Assembly (NCBI GenBank): GCA_002471275.1
Contig: DKPQ01000008.1
Coordinates: 1 to 61,630, forward strand
Reading direction: 5' to 3'
Origin: Flammeovirgaceae bacterium UBA7330
GTDB taxonomy: Bacteria > Bacteroidota > Bacteroidia > Cytophagales > Cyclobacteriaceae
DNA length: 61,630 nt
In this document: positions 35,440 to 45,057 of the stretch, in pieces
Layout: each line of letters starts with the position of its first letter
How positions within the stretch are numbered: the stretch's first letter is position 1
Program-made: the position numbers and the translations under genes
The notes under the pieces: generated by a model
What the model saw: only the letters and a program-made list of their open reading frames with translations
The model's database searches: none
What the model was told of the DNA's origin: nothing

Positions 35440-36894
35440 TTATTTCAATGAATTCAACAAATTTCTCTTCATCGTTTCTCTTACCTCTCTATACTCAGGT
35501 TTATGAATCAAATTCTCAACTATAAACAGATCAGATTGGAGGCTATATAGCTCTTCGTCCAGGATCTCTTTATTATCATTTTGAATCCAAATGTTATACC
35601 TAAAATCCACACTCCTCATTGTAGATCCGAGAATAGTAAAGTCTGTTCCTCCTCCAATGGGTCTGGTGATTTGTGAAATAGCTGCAGCTTTGACCGTCTT
35701 TTCCGGATCTTTCAAAACAGGTACAAGGGATGCTCCTGAAAGGCCGTTGTTACTGTTAGCATCTTGAACCCCACACAGTTCCAGAAGTGTAGGGTAGATA
35801 TCTATCAACTCAACTATGCTATTTGAAACTTTACCAGGAGATGGGAGCTCCGGCATATTGATAATTAGAGGTACCCTGGTCCCTATTTCAAAATTGGTCC
35901 ATTTTCCAAATTGACCATGTTCACCCGCATGATAACCATGATCGGACAGGAATACCACAATGGTATTTTTGGTGAGATCCAGCCTTTCAAGCTCGTCCAA
36001 AACTTTACCAACCTGGGCATCCAGATAGCTGATAGAAGCTAAATATCCATGCCTTAGTTCTTCCTTTTTCTCATTCGGAATCGGATCATTTTTATCAATA
36101 TCAGCATAGCTTCTTGCCTCATTTGAGTCAACATAGGCCAGATCAGACACTCCTTTTACCGGCTTTTCATATTTTAGTTTTGGCAAGTGATTTCTATCAT
36201 ATAAGTCCCAATACTTCTTCGGAGCATTATAAGGGAGATGCGGCTTCCAAAAACCCACTGCCATGAAGAAGGGGGTTTCCTGTAGTTCACGTAACTTAGT
36301 GATGGCCGTATTAGCTATCCGACCATCAAGATAGGCTTCATCAGGAACACTTTCGGATTGTACTGCGGGTCCTTTCCTCAAGTCGAAATGAAGTTGATAA
36401 GGACGCCCCTCTACATACCAGTCATGATAATGAGCTGCATAATGATATTCCTGAGGTTCAGACCATGATTGCGGGTCACCTTCAATTGCCTGGCCCCAAT
36501 TATGAAATATCTTTCCCAGTCCGACAGTGTAATATCCTTGTCCTTTGAAATATTCCGGTATGGTCTTTATACGGGGATACATTCCGCGGAAATGAGGCTG
36601 ATTGGTATAAATCCCTAATTCATAGGGGCGCTTTCCGGTCATTATAGATGCCCTGGATGGATTACATAAGGAAGCCTGACAATATGCTCTGGAAAAAGGT
36701 CTTCCCTGACTTGCCAGCTTGTCAATATTTGGCGTATGAATTTCTTCATTGTTGTAGATTATCGAGGATAAGTCGTCAGCGATAATCATCAGTACATTCA
36801 GTCGATTTTCAGAACCTTGCTGACCAAAAGCCTGAAATGTTATGATAAAGATGGCACAGCAAAGCATTGACAGGCAGTGGATTTTGTGCATCAT
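35440..36894 (-). CDS. Iduronate-2-sulfatase-like S1 sulfatase
   Basis: 484 residues with a signal peptide ending near FGQQ (25). The start LNVLMIIADDL supplies the metal Asp pair and the formylglycine site is C77-N-P-S-R81, the C-N-P-S-R variant typical of iduronate-2-sulfatase-like enzymes, with SIMTGKRPYELGIYTN after it. FWKPHLPYNAPKKYWDLYD is another hallmark of that branch. A uronic-acid 2-sulfate substrate is plausible but not proven; family S1_7-like enzymes also act on algal polymers. It follows the FG-GAP gene by 12 bp. Confidence 0.92.
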   Translation of the reverse strand: MMHKIHCLSMLCCAIFIITFQAFGQQGSENRLNVLMIIADDLSSIIYNNEEIHTPNIDKLASQGRPFSRAYCQASLCNPSRASIMTGKRPYELGIYTNQPHFRGMYPRIKTIPEYFKGQGYYTVGLGKIFHNWGQAIEGDPQSWSEPQEYHYAAHYHDWYVEGRPYQLHFDLRKGPAVQSESVPDEAYLDGRIANTAITKLRELQETPFFMAVGFWKPHLPYNAPKKYWDLYDRNHLPKLKYEKPVKGVSDLAYVDSNEARSYADIDKNDPIPNEKKEELRHGYLASISYLDAQVGKVLDELERLDLTKNTIVVFLSDHGYHAGEHGQFGKWTNFEIGTRVPLIINMPELPSPGKVSNSIVELIDIYPTLLELCGVQDANSNNGLSGASLVPVLKDPEKTVKAAAISQITRPIGGGTDFTILGSTMRSVDFRYNIWIQNDNKEILDEELYSLQSDLFIVENLIHKPEYREVRETMKRNLLNSLK

Positions 36895-36906
36895 GATTGG
36901 TTTAGC

Positions 36907-38865
36907 TTAGTCCTTTAGATAATAAAAGTGCCCATCTTCTGCACCCACAAGCAATTCTGGCACCCCATCTTTGTCCCAGTCTACGGTCGTTGGTGAAGTG
37001 GTATGGCCAGCAAGTTTGTGGTTAGATATATCCCCGTGACTCCTAAAGGTAACTCGTTCATTTGTCTGACTAACATTTTCAAATAGGGAAACATTAGTGC
37101 TGTTGACGAGTAAATCCAGGTCACCATCCTGATCCCAGTCTGTAAAACAGAATTTTCTGCGGCCACTCTTACCTGCCTCTCCTTCATTCAGTCTCAGGGG
37201 TCCGGCACCTTCCTGTATGACCTCATTTTTACGATCGAATACAGAAGTCTTTTCGCCATAAAAGATGCGTTCACCTGGCTTTAACTTCAATTGTCCCTGC
37301 TCTTTATAGCGTTCATAGAAACTGAGGTATCCCTCGGTGTCCAGCATGACCAGATCCATCAGTCCATCCTGATTCCAGTCAATGGCATAAGGAGTCGTTC
37401 TCCATTGCGTTACCAGCTCATTACCAGAAGGTTCCCACCAATTCCACGCTGGCTTTTTGGATTTAGTTTCCAATAATACAGGCTGTGCGCCTTGCAAAAC
37501 GGGTTTTGTTTTACTTCCTGTATTTTTATACCATTCAATTTTGCCCCAGATAGAATTGATAATAATATCATGAAGTCCATCACCGTCCCAGTCAGCCACA
37601 GAAAGTGTGGTATAGCCCCACTTTTTTTCTGCTGGCCCCTGGATTGATCCATTTTCACCAGCCATGACCCGTATTATTTCACCATCTGCTTGCAGATACC
37701 TTGGTTTTGCCCATTTGGGAAGGTTACCACCATCGAGGTTTTCTATAAGTCCGATATATCCTGCTGTGTTTCCACAAATAAGGTCTTCATCGCCGTCAGC
37801 ATCCCAATCCACACTGTAGGGAGTCACCAAGGCACCAAACTTTACCAGGTCAGCCTTTTGCTGAAAGTATTTTGGGGAATCGAAAACCGGCATATTATCC
37901 TTTACCACTCCGGTATTTCTAATAAGTGCCACACGTCCATCCTCGTCACCGACAATAAGATCTACCAATCCATCATTTCCCCAATCTACTGCATTTGGAA
38001 TAAACATTTCCAAATCCATTTTTATCAATCCAGCCTCATTTTCAAGAAAGCGCCCTTTTTCAAATATGGGACGCTCCCTGGTGCCAATGTTTTCAAACCA
38101 GGTAAACCTATCGAGAAACTCACCGCAAATGATGTCCAGATCTCCGTCGCCATCGAAGTCATGCATTTCAGCAGAAGGGCCACCATAAACATCCAGGGGA
38201 ACACCTCCCGCCTTAATCTTCCCTTGATTCACATAATTTCCATCCTGATTTTCCAATAAGAAAAGGTGCCCATGGAGTGGGCCATTTGTCCAATTACCAT
38301 CACTGTCGAAGGCATTGTCCCATCCGTATTCACCCCAGTCATCCATTCCAACTATCAAATCAAGATCACCATCCCCCTCATAGTCCACGTATTTCCACTG
38401 CCTAAACCGAATTTTCTCAAACCCTTCTTCCAGCGTTTCAGCTGGAAAAAGTTTCACCGGATTATTCAAGCCTTCCTCCTGAAAATTTTCATATTCCACA
38501 CCAGGCCCCAGGATATGAGGTCCCTGGTCACTATAAGAAATCTGAAGGTTTTTGGCGCCATCCCCTATCCTAACGGCTGGTTCGAAAACAGGCATCATTT
38601 CATTAGGACCAGAAGTGTTTTCAAAAAAGTATAATCCGCGATAAGGCGTATCTGGACACATGACGACAAGGTCGAGGTCTGCATCACCATCATAGTCCAT
38701 GGCCATTGGCCATGCCCATAGACCCACACCAAGATCAGTAACCAGACCTGGATTTTGATGATTTATGAGCGTAAATACAGCACTATCCTGTTGCTGAGTT
38801 GGCGTGGAACACGCCAAACTCAGCAGGATTAGTGTAAGAGAAATATGAAATCGAATTCTCACCAT
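36907..38865 (-). CDS. FG-GAP/VCBS-repeat surface lipoprotein
   Basis: 652 residues. Lipobox LSLAC (15-19). The mature protein has about nine FG-GAP/VCBS repeats with acidic Ca2+-type loops, seen as DYDGDADLDLVV, DYEGDGDLDLIV, DFDGDGDLDIIC, DWGNDGLVDLIV, DWDADGDEDLIC, DWDGDGLHDIII, DWNQDGLMDLVM, DWDQDGDLDLLV and DWDKDGVPELLV, consistent with a beta-propeller. It sits right after SusD (57 bp), where surface glycan-binding proteins lie in many loci. A glycan-binding or lyase-like role is inference. A truncated second copy exists at 32373-32435. Confidence 0.88.
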   Translation of the reverse strand: MVRIRFHISLTLILLSLACSTPTQQQDSAVFTLINHQNPGLVTDLGVGLWAWPMAMDYDGDADLDLVVMCPDTPYRGLYFFENTSGPNEMMPVFEPAVRIGDGAKNLQISYSDQGPHILGPGVEYENFQEEGLNNPVKLFPAETLEEGFEKIRFRQWKYVDYEGDGDLDLIVGMDDWGEYGWDNAFDSDGNWTNGPLHGHLFLLENQDGNYVNQGKIKAGGVPLDVYGGPSAEMHDFDGDGDLDIICGEFLDRFTWFENIGTRERPIFEKGRFLENEAGLIKMDLEMFIPNAVDWGNDGLVDLIVGDEDGRVALIRNTGVVKDNMPVFDSPKYFQQKADLVKFGALVTPYSVDWDADGDEDLICGNTAGYIGLIENLDGGNLPKWAKPRYLQADGEIIRVMAGENGSIQGPAEKKWGYTTLSVADWDGDGLHDIIINSIWGKIEWYKNTGSKTKPVLQGAQPVLLETKSKKPAWNWWEPSGNELVTQWRTTPYAIDWNQDGLMDLVMLDTEGYLSFYERYKEQGQLKLKPGERIFYGEKTSVFDRKNEVIQEGAGPLRLNEGEAGKSGRRKFCFTDWDQDGDLDLLVNSTNVSLFENVSQTNERVTFRSHGDISNHKLAGHTTSPTTVDWDKDGVPELLVGAEDGHFYYLKD

Positions 38866-38922
38866 TGGGTTAATTTGATTGTAATTGAAATCTGGTTTTG
38901 CTAATTGGGGTAATTAACAGAT

Positions 38923-40401
38923 TCAATATTGTGGATTCTGCTCAAGCAATGGATTAGCATCTAAAGCAAATAATGGAATTGGAAATCGTACATGGTGCGG
39001 TTGTGCGGGCATCCCCCGTTCAACAGCAAGTTCAATGAATTTGCCATGACGAATTAAATCCTCTCGTCGTTTATCTTCCCACCAAAGCTCCCAACCACGT
39101 TCAGCCAGAATGTGGTCATTCAAAGCATCTTTGGAGCCAAAGTCTGCCAACAAGATATCGTCAACCCCTGCACGATCCCTTACCAAATTGATCAGATCAA
39201 TAGATTCCTGAGTAGGGCCATTCAGCTCGTTCAAAGCTTCTGCTCTTGATAATAGTATATCAGCATAGCGTATGGCGGGAAAATCATTTCCGTAAGCCGG
39301 GCCGGCGAAATCACCTGCAGGCCAATACTTAAATGGTCGTACATTGTCATTTGGAGGTCTTAGATCGATCGTATCCCCATTGTTATTCACATACTCTTCA
39401 AGCATCAAGTCTTTTCGGGTATCATTGGGATCGAATGAGTTCCAAAACTCATCACGGATGCGAAACATTGTCGCAAAATTTCGACACCCATCACAAAACT
39501 CCAACCCTGTTCTTGGATGATTATTAAATGAAGTAGGCCAGGCAAAATTCATGAAACTAATATTTGCTTCACGGCCAAGGTCTGCCTTATTGGGAACTAC
39601 CCATACAATTTCCTTGTTGCGTTCATGATCGACCAGAAATATATCAAAATAACTGGGGTAAAGCTCGAAGTATCCGAGATCGATCAAATCCTCAGCTGTA
39701 TCAGCACACTTCTGCCATTGCTTGGTATTCAGGTAAAATTTAGTCAAAACACCCAGGGCTGCACCTTTGTGCGTTCTTCCCCATTGTTTTTCTTCACCGG
39801 GATCAGGCAAATCAGGAACAACGGCTAATAGTTCTGATTCAACAAAATCCAAAATTTCCTGCTCTCCTGCCCTGGGAAGTTGAAGCTCTTGTGCACTGCT
39901 AGTACGTAGCGGAGTAGGTCCAAACCGGTTGTACAATTTAGTATAGCTCCAGGCCCTGATAAAACGTGCTTCTGCAGCAATCAACACCTTAGAGTCCTCG
40001 CCAATATTGGCTGCCTCTATATTCTCAAGAATGATATTGGCATTTCGGATAGCCCGATATGGGTCATTCCAGTAGAGATCATACATGCTACTTCCAGACC
40101 CATCCAGAATGAAATCCTGGAAGTTCAACAACCAATTAGCAATGGCCCCGGCTGTCGCAAATCCCACATCAGTCATGGCTTCAGGTGCTGTTATTCCCTG
40201 TGCTAAATCATTTCCATGATTTTCAGCTGCCCAGGAATATGCTCCAAATAAAACCCCTTCAACCCCTGGTAAAGAATTGAATAAATTATCAGGTGCTGTT
40301 TGTGAAAAAACTTCCGGATCAAGAGGCCCCTCACACCTAACAAACAGTAGAGGAAGCATTATAAATGCACTTATAACTATTTTATTTATGCGTTTCATCA
40401 T
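38923..40401 (-). CDS. SusD/RagB family nutrient-binding lipoprotein
   Basis: 492 residues. Lipobox VRC (21-23). RagB/SusD fold with N-terminal SusD-like segment (about 30-250; DLYWNDPYRAIRNANIILENI) and the C-terminal part with RYADILLSRAEALNEL and LILAERGWELWWEDKRREDLIRHGKF, both characteristic. It forms the lid over the SusC channel and captures oligosaccharide at the cell surface. The gene is 24 bp downstream of susC. Nothing in the sequence defines the ligand. Confidence 0.95.
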   Translation of the reverse strand: MMKRINKIVISAFIMLPLLFVRCEGPLDPEVFSQTAPDNLFNSLPGVEGVLFGAYSWAAENHGNDLAQGITAPEAMTDVGFATAGAIANWLLNFQDFILDGSGSSMYDLYWNDPYRAIRNANIILENIEAANIGEDSKVLIAAEARFIRAWSYTKLYNRFGPTPLRTSSAQELQLPRAGEQEILDFVESELLAVVPDLPDPGEEKQWGRTHKGAALGVLTKFYLNTKQWQKCADTAEDLIDLGYFELYPSYFDIFLVDHERNKEIVWVVPNKADLGREANISFMNFAWPTSFNNHPRTGLEFCDGCRNFATMFRIRDEFWNSFDPNDTRKDLMLEEYVNNNGDTIDLRPPNDNVRPFKYWPAGDFAGPAYGNDFPAIRYADILLSRAEALNELNGPTQESIDLINLVRDRAGVDDILLADFGSKDALNDHILAERGWELWWEDKRREDLIRHGKFIELAVERGMPAQPHHVRFPIPLFALDANPLLEQNPQY

Positions 40402-40425
40402 TTTTCATTTTGTGTGGTAAACTAA

Positions 40426-43400
40426 TTAGAAGCCCAGGTTTAGACCCAAGAGAAAGGTGGTTGCCGAAGGATATCCGTTCCAGTCGATTCTGAAATTAGC
40501 ACTTCCATTCGGGTTAAGTGCCGGGTCAAACCCATCATAGTCTGAAAAAGTCAGAAGGTTAAGTCCAGTAGCATATACTTCCACTGATCTGAATACTTTT
40601 GAAAGGACGGGCTGAGGCAAAACATAGCTAATTCGTACCGTCTGCAATTTTACATATGAGGCATCTACCACCGTTCGTGAATTCACTGCCTGAGACAATT
40701 GACTAGCAGCATTCAGGTAACTTGGCTGATCATTGGTGGGGTTAGAAGGAGTCCATCTGTTGTTAAATGGCTCCCTAAACCTGTTGATACGAACACCTGA
40801 ACGAGGAAAATACTGCTCAAGCAAATTACCATTGATCATCTCTACCCCCTGGACACCACGCAGGAATACGTGCAAGGATAAACCTTTAAAGGTGAGAGTA
40901 TTCCCCAGACCCCAGGTGAAATCCGGAAAAGAATTACCTAACACTACACGATCATCACCATCTATGGTACCATCCTCATTCACATCCCGGAATTTAAAAT
41001 CACCTGGACTTACATTGTTAGTAATTGCATTAAGGTCATCGCTTTCCTGCCAAATACCTTCCACCTCGTATCCATAGAAGCTCCTTAGCGTCAAACCAGG
41101 TTCGATAATACTGATACTACCTGCTGCAACTGAAAAATTACCAGTCAAAATCTGTTCTATCCCTCCCAAATCTTCTACTTCATTTTTAAGTGTGTAAAAG
41201 TTCAGATCGGTATTCCAGTTGAAATCATTTGTGGTGATGTTATTGGTATTCAGCCCAAACTCAAAACCTGAATTATACATACTTCCAATATTCACCAACT
41301 TACTAGAGTAACCACTAGAGCTTGGAACAGGCAAAGAAAGAAGCATATCAAAGGTATTTTTACGATACCATTCCAACGTACCTGAAATTCGTCCACCCTT
41401 AATACTGAAATCCAATCCAATGTCAATCTGCTCTGTGGTTTCCCACTTCAGATCCGGGTTCGCAATTCTACTGGGATTGAAGGTGGTAACAAATTGATCA
41501 TCCAGCACATAACTTGTTCGGGAAGCTCCTCCAGTGAAGGTGGTCAGATATTGATTGTTTCCAATCTCCTGGTTTCCTGTTTGCCCCCAGGATGCACGCA
41601 GCTTCAGCATTTCAAATAAGTTATCAGCTGCTGGGAAAAAGGATTCTTCATTGATCAACCAGCCCACTGAAAATGAAGGAAAGTATCCGTATTTATTTCC
41701 CGGACCAAATCGACTGGATCCATCAGCCCTAAACGATGCGGTAAGAAGATATCGATCCAATAGCTTGTAGTTAACCCTTCCCAGATAGGATAAGAGTGAA
41801 TTTTTGCTCTTACCACTACTATTAACCAATGTAGTCCGATCTGCCAAGCCAAAGTTATCTGCCAGGGTTGCATCAGTGGGAAAGTTATTAGCCTGCTGGG
41901 AGCTTGATCGATTGGTGTATTCCTGCGTAGTAATTCCAGCTAAAACTTCAATGGTATGAATGTCAAACGTTTCCTGGTAATTCATGGTCCCCTCCAACAG
42001 ATAGTTGGATTGCATGGCTTGATATGCTGTGGCGACACCTCCCAATGAATTTCCAATGATGGTTGTTCGATCCTTGTACACAGTTTTATCCTCGTTGGCA
42101 ACATCTGCACCCACACGAATTTTCGCACTTAGGGCAGGGGTAATAAAATACTCCCCAAACATTGTACCCAGGTAGCGGTAACGATTACCGTCCATATGAT
42201 TACCTGTGATAATCGCCTCTGGATTATCAATATCAAACAGGTCTGTAGTGACATAGTTCCCATTTGCGTCCCGCACATCGAAAGTTGGATCCCATAACTT
42301 AGCAGCATTGATTGCACCAGCTCTAAGGTTTACATCAAACCCATTAGGCACAAAAACATCCTTTACATAGCTGGTGGTCATACTTGATCCAAAACGGAAT
42401 TTTTCATCAGTATGTGATAAATTAAATCGTGCCCCATAGCGTGTAAATGAGGTATTTCTAACCATTCCTTCTTCATCCGTATAGTTTGCTGAAACCATAT
42501 ATGAGGTATTTTTATTTCCCCATGAAAAAGAGAGGTTGTGTTTTTGCAGCTTGGCTGCATCACGAAATACGACTTCCTGCCAATCTGTACCACCATTTTG
42601 TATTTCAGTCACCACTTCACTGGGATCTCCCCCTCCGGCAGCAATTAGGTCGTTGATCCCTACCATGTATTCTTCAGGACCAAGTAGGTCTAACCGATTG
42701 TGAACCCGGTTTATTCCAGTATGTCCACTATAATCAACTTTCAATGAACCCGATTGACCACTCTTAGTGGTGATCAGTATAACACCATTCGCTCCCCTTG
42801 CTCCATAAATGGCTGAAGCAGAAGCATCTTTGAGTACTTCAATTGATTCTATATCCGCAGGATTCAAAAAACTGATAGGATTTCTGGGAGACCGTGTTGA
42901 GGCCACCTGGTTACCTGTTCCTCCAATAAGAACGGAGTTATCAATTGGCAATCCATCAATTACGTATAGAGGTTCACTTCCTGCATTGATAGAACCAACC
43001 CCTCGGATGTTGACTGAGATACCCCCTCCAGGCTCTCCGCTGTTTTGGACTACCTGCACTCCGGGCATCTTTCCTTCGATCATTTGCTCTACTGAGGCAT
43101 TGACCGATGGGTTAAAGGTTTTTTCATTCAGGCTCGATACTGCGCCTGTAATCTCCCTACGAACCTGAGTTCCGTATCCGATGACCACTATTTCATCCAA
43201 TTGCTCAGTATCGAGCTGCAACTGCGGATTAATGGTTGTTCTGTTGTTTACTGGAATCTCTATTGACTGATACCCAACAAAAGAAATAAGCAAAACAGCA
43301 CCCTCTCCCACGGTTAATTGATAATTTCCGTCAATATCCGTGATCGTACCATTTGTAGTACCCTTCTCCAAAACGGCGGCTCCGATTAATGATTCTCCCG

Positions 43401-43836
43401 TTTCATCAGTGACTTTACCAGTAATACTTACCTGCACTGGCACTTCATCCACTACCTGTGGCATCGGCGCCTCCCGGACCACATTCTTGAAACTGATGGT
43501 TTCATTCACCCGCTTGATAGAAACTCTTGCCTGGATGGAGATCTCGTTCAAAAGGTCTTCCATGCTCCTCACAGGACTATCAAATGCAAGTGTGATCCCT
43601 CTGATATCCTTTTTGGAATAGACAAATGTGAATTCTCCCGAATTCTCCACCTCATTGATCAGGTCCTGAAGACTGATGGTCCTTGTAAGGTTGAATTCAA
43701 TCGGGATATCCTTCAACAGCTTCCGCTGACCGATTGACTCAGCTGCAAACACCATGGTGAGTGACATGCAGACTGCTGTCGCATACATCGCTAATCTCGA
43801 CATGCGAATGATTAATTTTCGTAGATTTGTACTCAT
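40426..43836 (-). CDS. SusC/RagA TonB-dependent transporter with STN domain
   Basis: 1136 residues. A signal peptide (about 1-33) precedes an STN domain (about 40-115, with FTFVYSKKDI), which in such proteins relays substrate binding to the FecR anti-sigma factor. Next come a carboxypeptidase-like beta domain (GKVTDETGESLIGAAV), the TonB plug (GAVSSLNEKTFNPSVNAS, GKMPGVQVVQNSGEPGGG, LKDASASAIYGARGANGV), and a beta-barrel ending in FLLGLNLGF. It imports glycan fragments with the adjacent SusD. The gene is 88 bp beyond fecR, with a hairpin in between. Confidence 0.95.
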   Translation of the reverse strand: MSTNLRKLIIRMSRLAMYATAVCMSLTMVFAAESIGQRKLLKDIPIEFNLTRTISLQDLINEVENSGEFTFVYSKKDIRGITLAFDSPVRSMEDLLNEISIQARVSIKRVNETISFKNVVREAPMPQVVDEVPVQVSITGKVTDETGESLIGAAVLEKGTTNGTITDIDGNYQLTVGEGAVLLISFVGYQSIEIPVNNRTTINPQLQLDTEQLDEIVVIGYGTQVRREITGAVSSLNEKTFNPSVNASVEQMIEGKMPGVQVVQNSGEPGGGISVNIRGVGSINAGSEPLYVIDGLPIDNSVLIGGTGNQVASTRSPRNPISFLNPADIESIEVLKDASASAIYGARGANGVILITTKSGQSGSLKVDYSGHTGINRVHNRLDLLGPEEYMVGINDLIAAGGGDPSEVVTEIQNGGTDWQEVVFRDAAKLQKHNLSFSWGNKNTSYMVSANYTDEEGMVRNTSFTRYGARFNLSHTDEKFRFGSSMTTSYVKDVFVPNGFDVNLRAGAINAAKLWDPTFDVRDANGNYVTTDLFDIDNPEAIITGNHMDGNRYRYLGTMFGEYFITPALSAKIRVGADVANEDKTVYKDRTTIIGNSLGGVATAYQAMQSNYLLEGTMNYQETFDIHTIEVLAGITTQEYTNRSSSQQANNFPTDATLADNFGLADRTTLVNSSGKSKNSLLSYLGRVNYKLLDRYLLTASFRADGSSRFGPGNKYGYFPSFSVGWLINEESFFPAADNLFEMLKLRASWGQTGNQEIGNNQYLTTFTGGASRTSYVLDDQFVTTFNPSRIANPDLKWETTEQIDIGLDFSIKGGRISGTLEWYRKNTFDMLLSLPVPSSSGYSSKLVNIGSMYNSGFEFGLNTNNITTNDFNWNTDLNFYTLKNEVEDLGGIEQILTGNFSVAAGSISIIEPGLTLRSFYGYEVEGIWQESDDLNAITNNVSPGDFKFRDVNEDGTIDGDDRVVLGNSFPDFTWGLGNTLTFKGLSLHVFLRGVQGVEMINGNLLEQYFPRSGVRINRFREPFNNRWTPSNPTNDQPSYLNAASQLSQAVNSRTVVDASYVKLQTVRISYVLPQPVLSKVFRSVEVYATGLNLLTFSDYDGFDPALNPNGSANFRIDWNGYPSATTFLLGLNLGF
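43822..43829 (+). promoter_or_regulatory. Antisense -7 box over susC start
   Basis: On the + strand TAGATTTG exactly matches TAnnTTTG. A transcript starting about 7 bases later would run against susC's start codon and its leader, and reach the hairpin at 43871-43914. No TTG -33 box is seen, so this is tentative. Confidence 0.35.
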
Positions 43837-43870
43837 ACAAGTTTAGGGTTTGTTGAAACTTTAAACATTT

Positions 43871-43914
43871 AGAGAGTTGAGTCCTCGCCAAAGTGCCTCG
43901 ACTCTCTTTTTTTT
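43871..43914 (+). terminator. Intrinsic terminator-like hairpin in fecR-susC gap, antisense
   Basis: AGAGAGTTGAG (43871-43881) pairs with CTCGACTCTCT (43897-43907, one G-U wobble), loop of 15, followed by T8 on the + strand. That is the classic intrinsic terminator layout, but both neighbouring genes run on the minus strand. It would therefore end an antisense RNA; on the minus strand the same hairpin is in the susC leader without a T-run. Confidence 0.65.
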
Positions 43915-43924
43915 ATGCATTGTC

Positions 43925-44902
43925 TTATTTTATCACAATTCCATTTTCATTGATCTCATAGTTAAATTCATAGGAATAGGATAAATTTTCCATCACATTT
44001 TTCAATGACGGATTATTGAATTTGGCCGTGATCAGCTTATTGGTATTTCGCCTATTTACCATCACATATTCAATGTCGAACCACTTGGAAATCAAAGCCA
44101 TGGCTTCCTCAAGATTCAGATCGTTGAAAGACAGATAATTTTCGATCCACCCGTAGGCCATCTGAGCATCTGAAATAGATTCTTTGCTGAATGAACCATT
44201 GGCATAGGAGAAAATCAGCTTTTCCTGTTTCACCAATACCGTACCCATGGTCTTAGCTGAATTGCTGACAGCTACCTTTCCTGTTCGTACTGCTACACTG
44301 GCAGCATGTTGATCCGGATAAGCATTGACATTGAATGAAGTGCCCAGCACTTCCACCTCCAGGTCTCCCAGGAAGATCTTGAAGGGTCGTGATTCATCTC
44401 GCTGAACTTCAAAAAAGGCTTCACCTGTCAGCTGAAGATCTCGTGAATCGTTACCAAAATTGCTTAAATAACTGATCCGACTATTCGCATTCAATTTAAC
44501 CATGGATCCGTCAGGCAGCTTTACGGTCAGCTTCTGACCACGCTCTGCTACCTTTTCTATAAGCTCGGGTTCTACTGCCCCAGCTAGCTCGTCTGAGGAA
44601 ATGAATTGGTTTTTCAGAAGATAAAATGAAATGCCAAGCACAGCCATGAAAATAGCAGCTACTTTCAGCCAACTCCAGTTGATGGCTACACTTTGGCTTT
44701 CAGCTGTTCCATGCTGATGGGGCATTTTCTGCCAGACCTTGTGCTTGAGCAGATCAACATCAAAATCAGACAGTTTCCAGTGACCAACAAAGTTTTTGAA
44801 TAACCGGGCATTTTCAGGATCTTCATCAAGCCATTCCTGCAACTGGACTTTCTCAGTCTTGGTAAGTTTATTCCGGATGTATTTGAAAATGAGCTCTTCC
44901 AT
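43925..44902 (-). CDS. FecR family anti-sigma factor
   Basis: 325 residues: cytoplasmic N-terminal anti-sigma region (about 1-76), one membrane helix (about 77-97, VAAIFMAVLGISFYLL), a periplasmic FecR beta domain (RGQKLTVKLPDGSMVKLNANS, LTGEAFFEV, VLGTSFNVNAY) and a C-terminal DUF4974 domain that meets the STN domain of SusC. It holds the ECF sigma factor inactive until SusC-bound glycan releases it. Located between the sigma factor and susC, all on the same strand, as in other Bacteroidota loci. Confidence 0.93.
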   Translation of the reverse strand: MEELIFKYIRNKLTKTEKVQLQEWLDEDPENARLFKNFVGHWKLSDFDVDLLKHKVWQKMPHQHGTAESQSVAINWSWLKVAAIFMAVLGISFYLLKNQFISSDELAGAVEPELIEKVAERGQKLTVKLPDGSMVKLNANSRISYLSNFGNDSRDLQLTGEAFFEVQRDESRPFKIFLGDLEVEVLGTSFNVNAYPDQHAASVAVRTGKVAVSNSAKTMGTVLVKQEKLIFSYANGSFSKESISDAQMAYGWIENYLSFNDLNLEEAMALISKWFDIEYVMVNRRNTNKLITAKFNNPSLKNVMENLSYSYEFNYEINENGIVIK

Positions 44903-45057
44903 TTAGATGATTGCTTCACCCAGAAGAGCCTTGTGTATTAAAAGTGTGAATGAAATTTTAAATATTTCATATTCATTCAGTGATTCTGACAATACATTAA
45001 TCTATTCCCATTAAATAGCCTGTATTTTTTGGAATATCATAATGAATGCTCTGGGGG

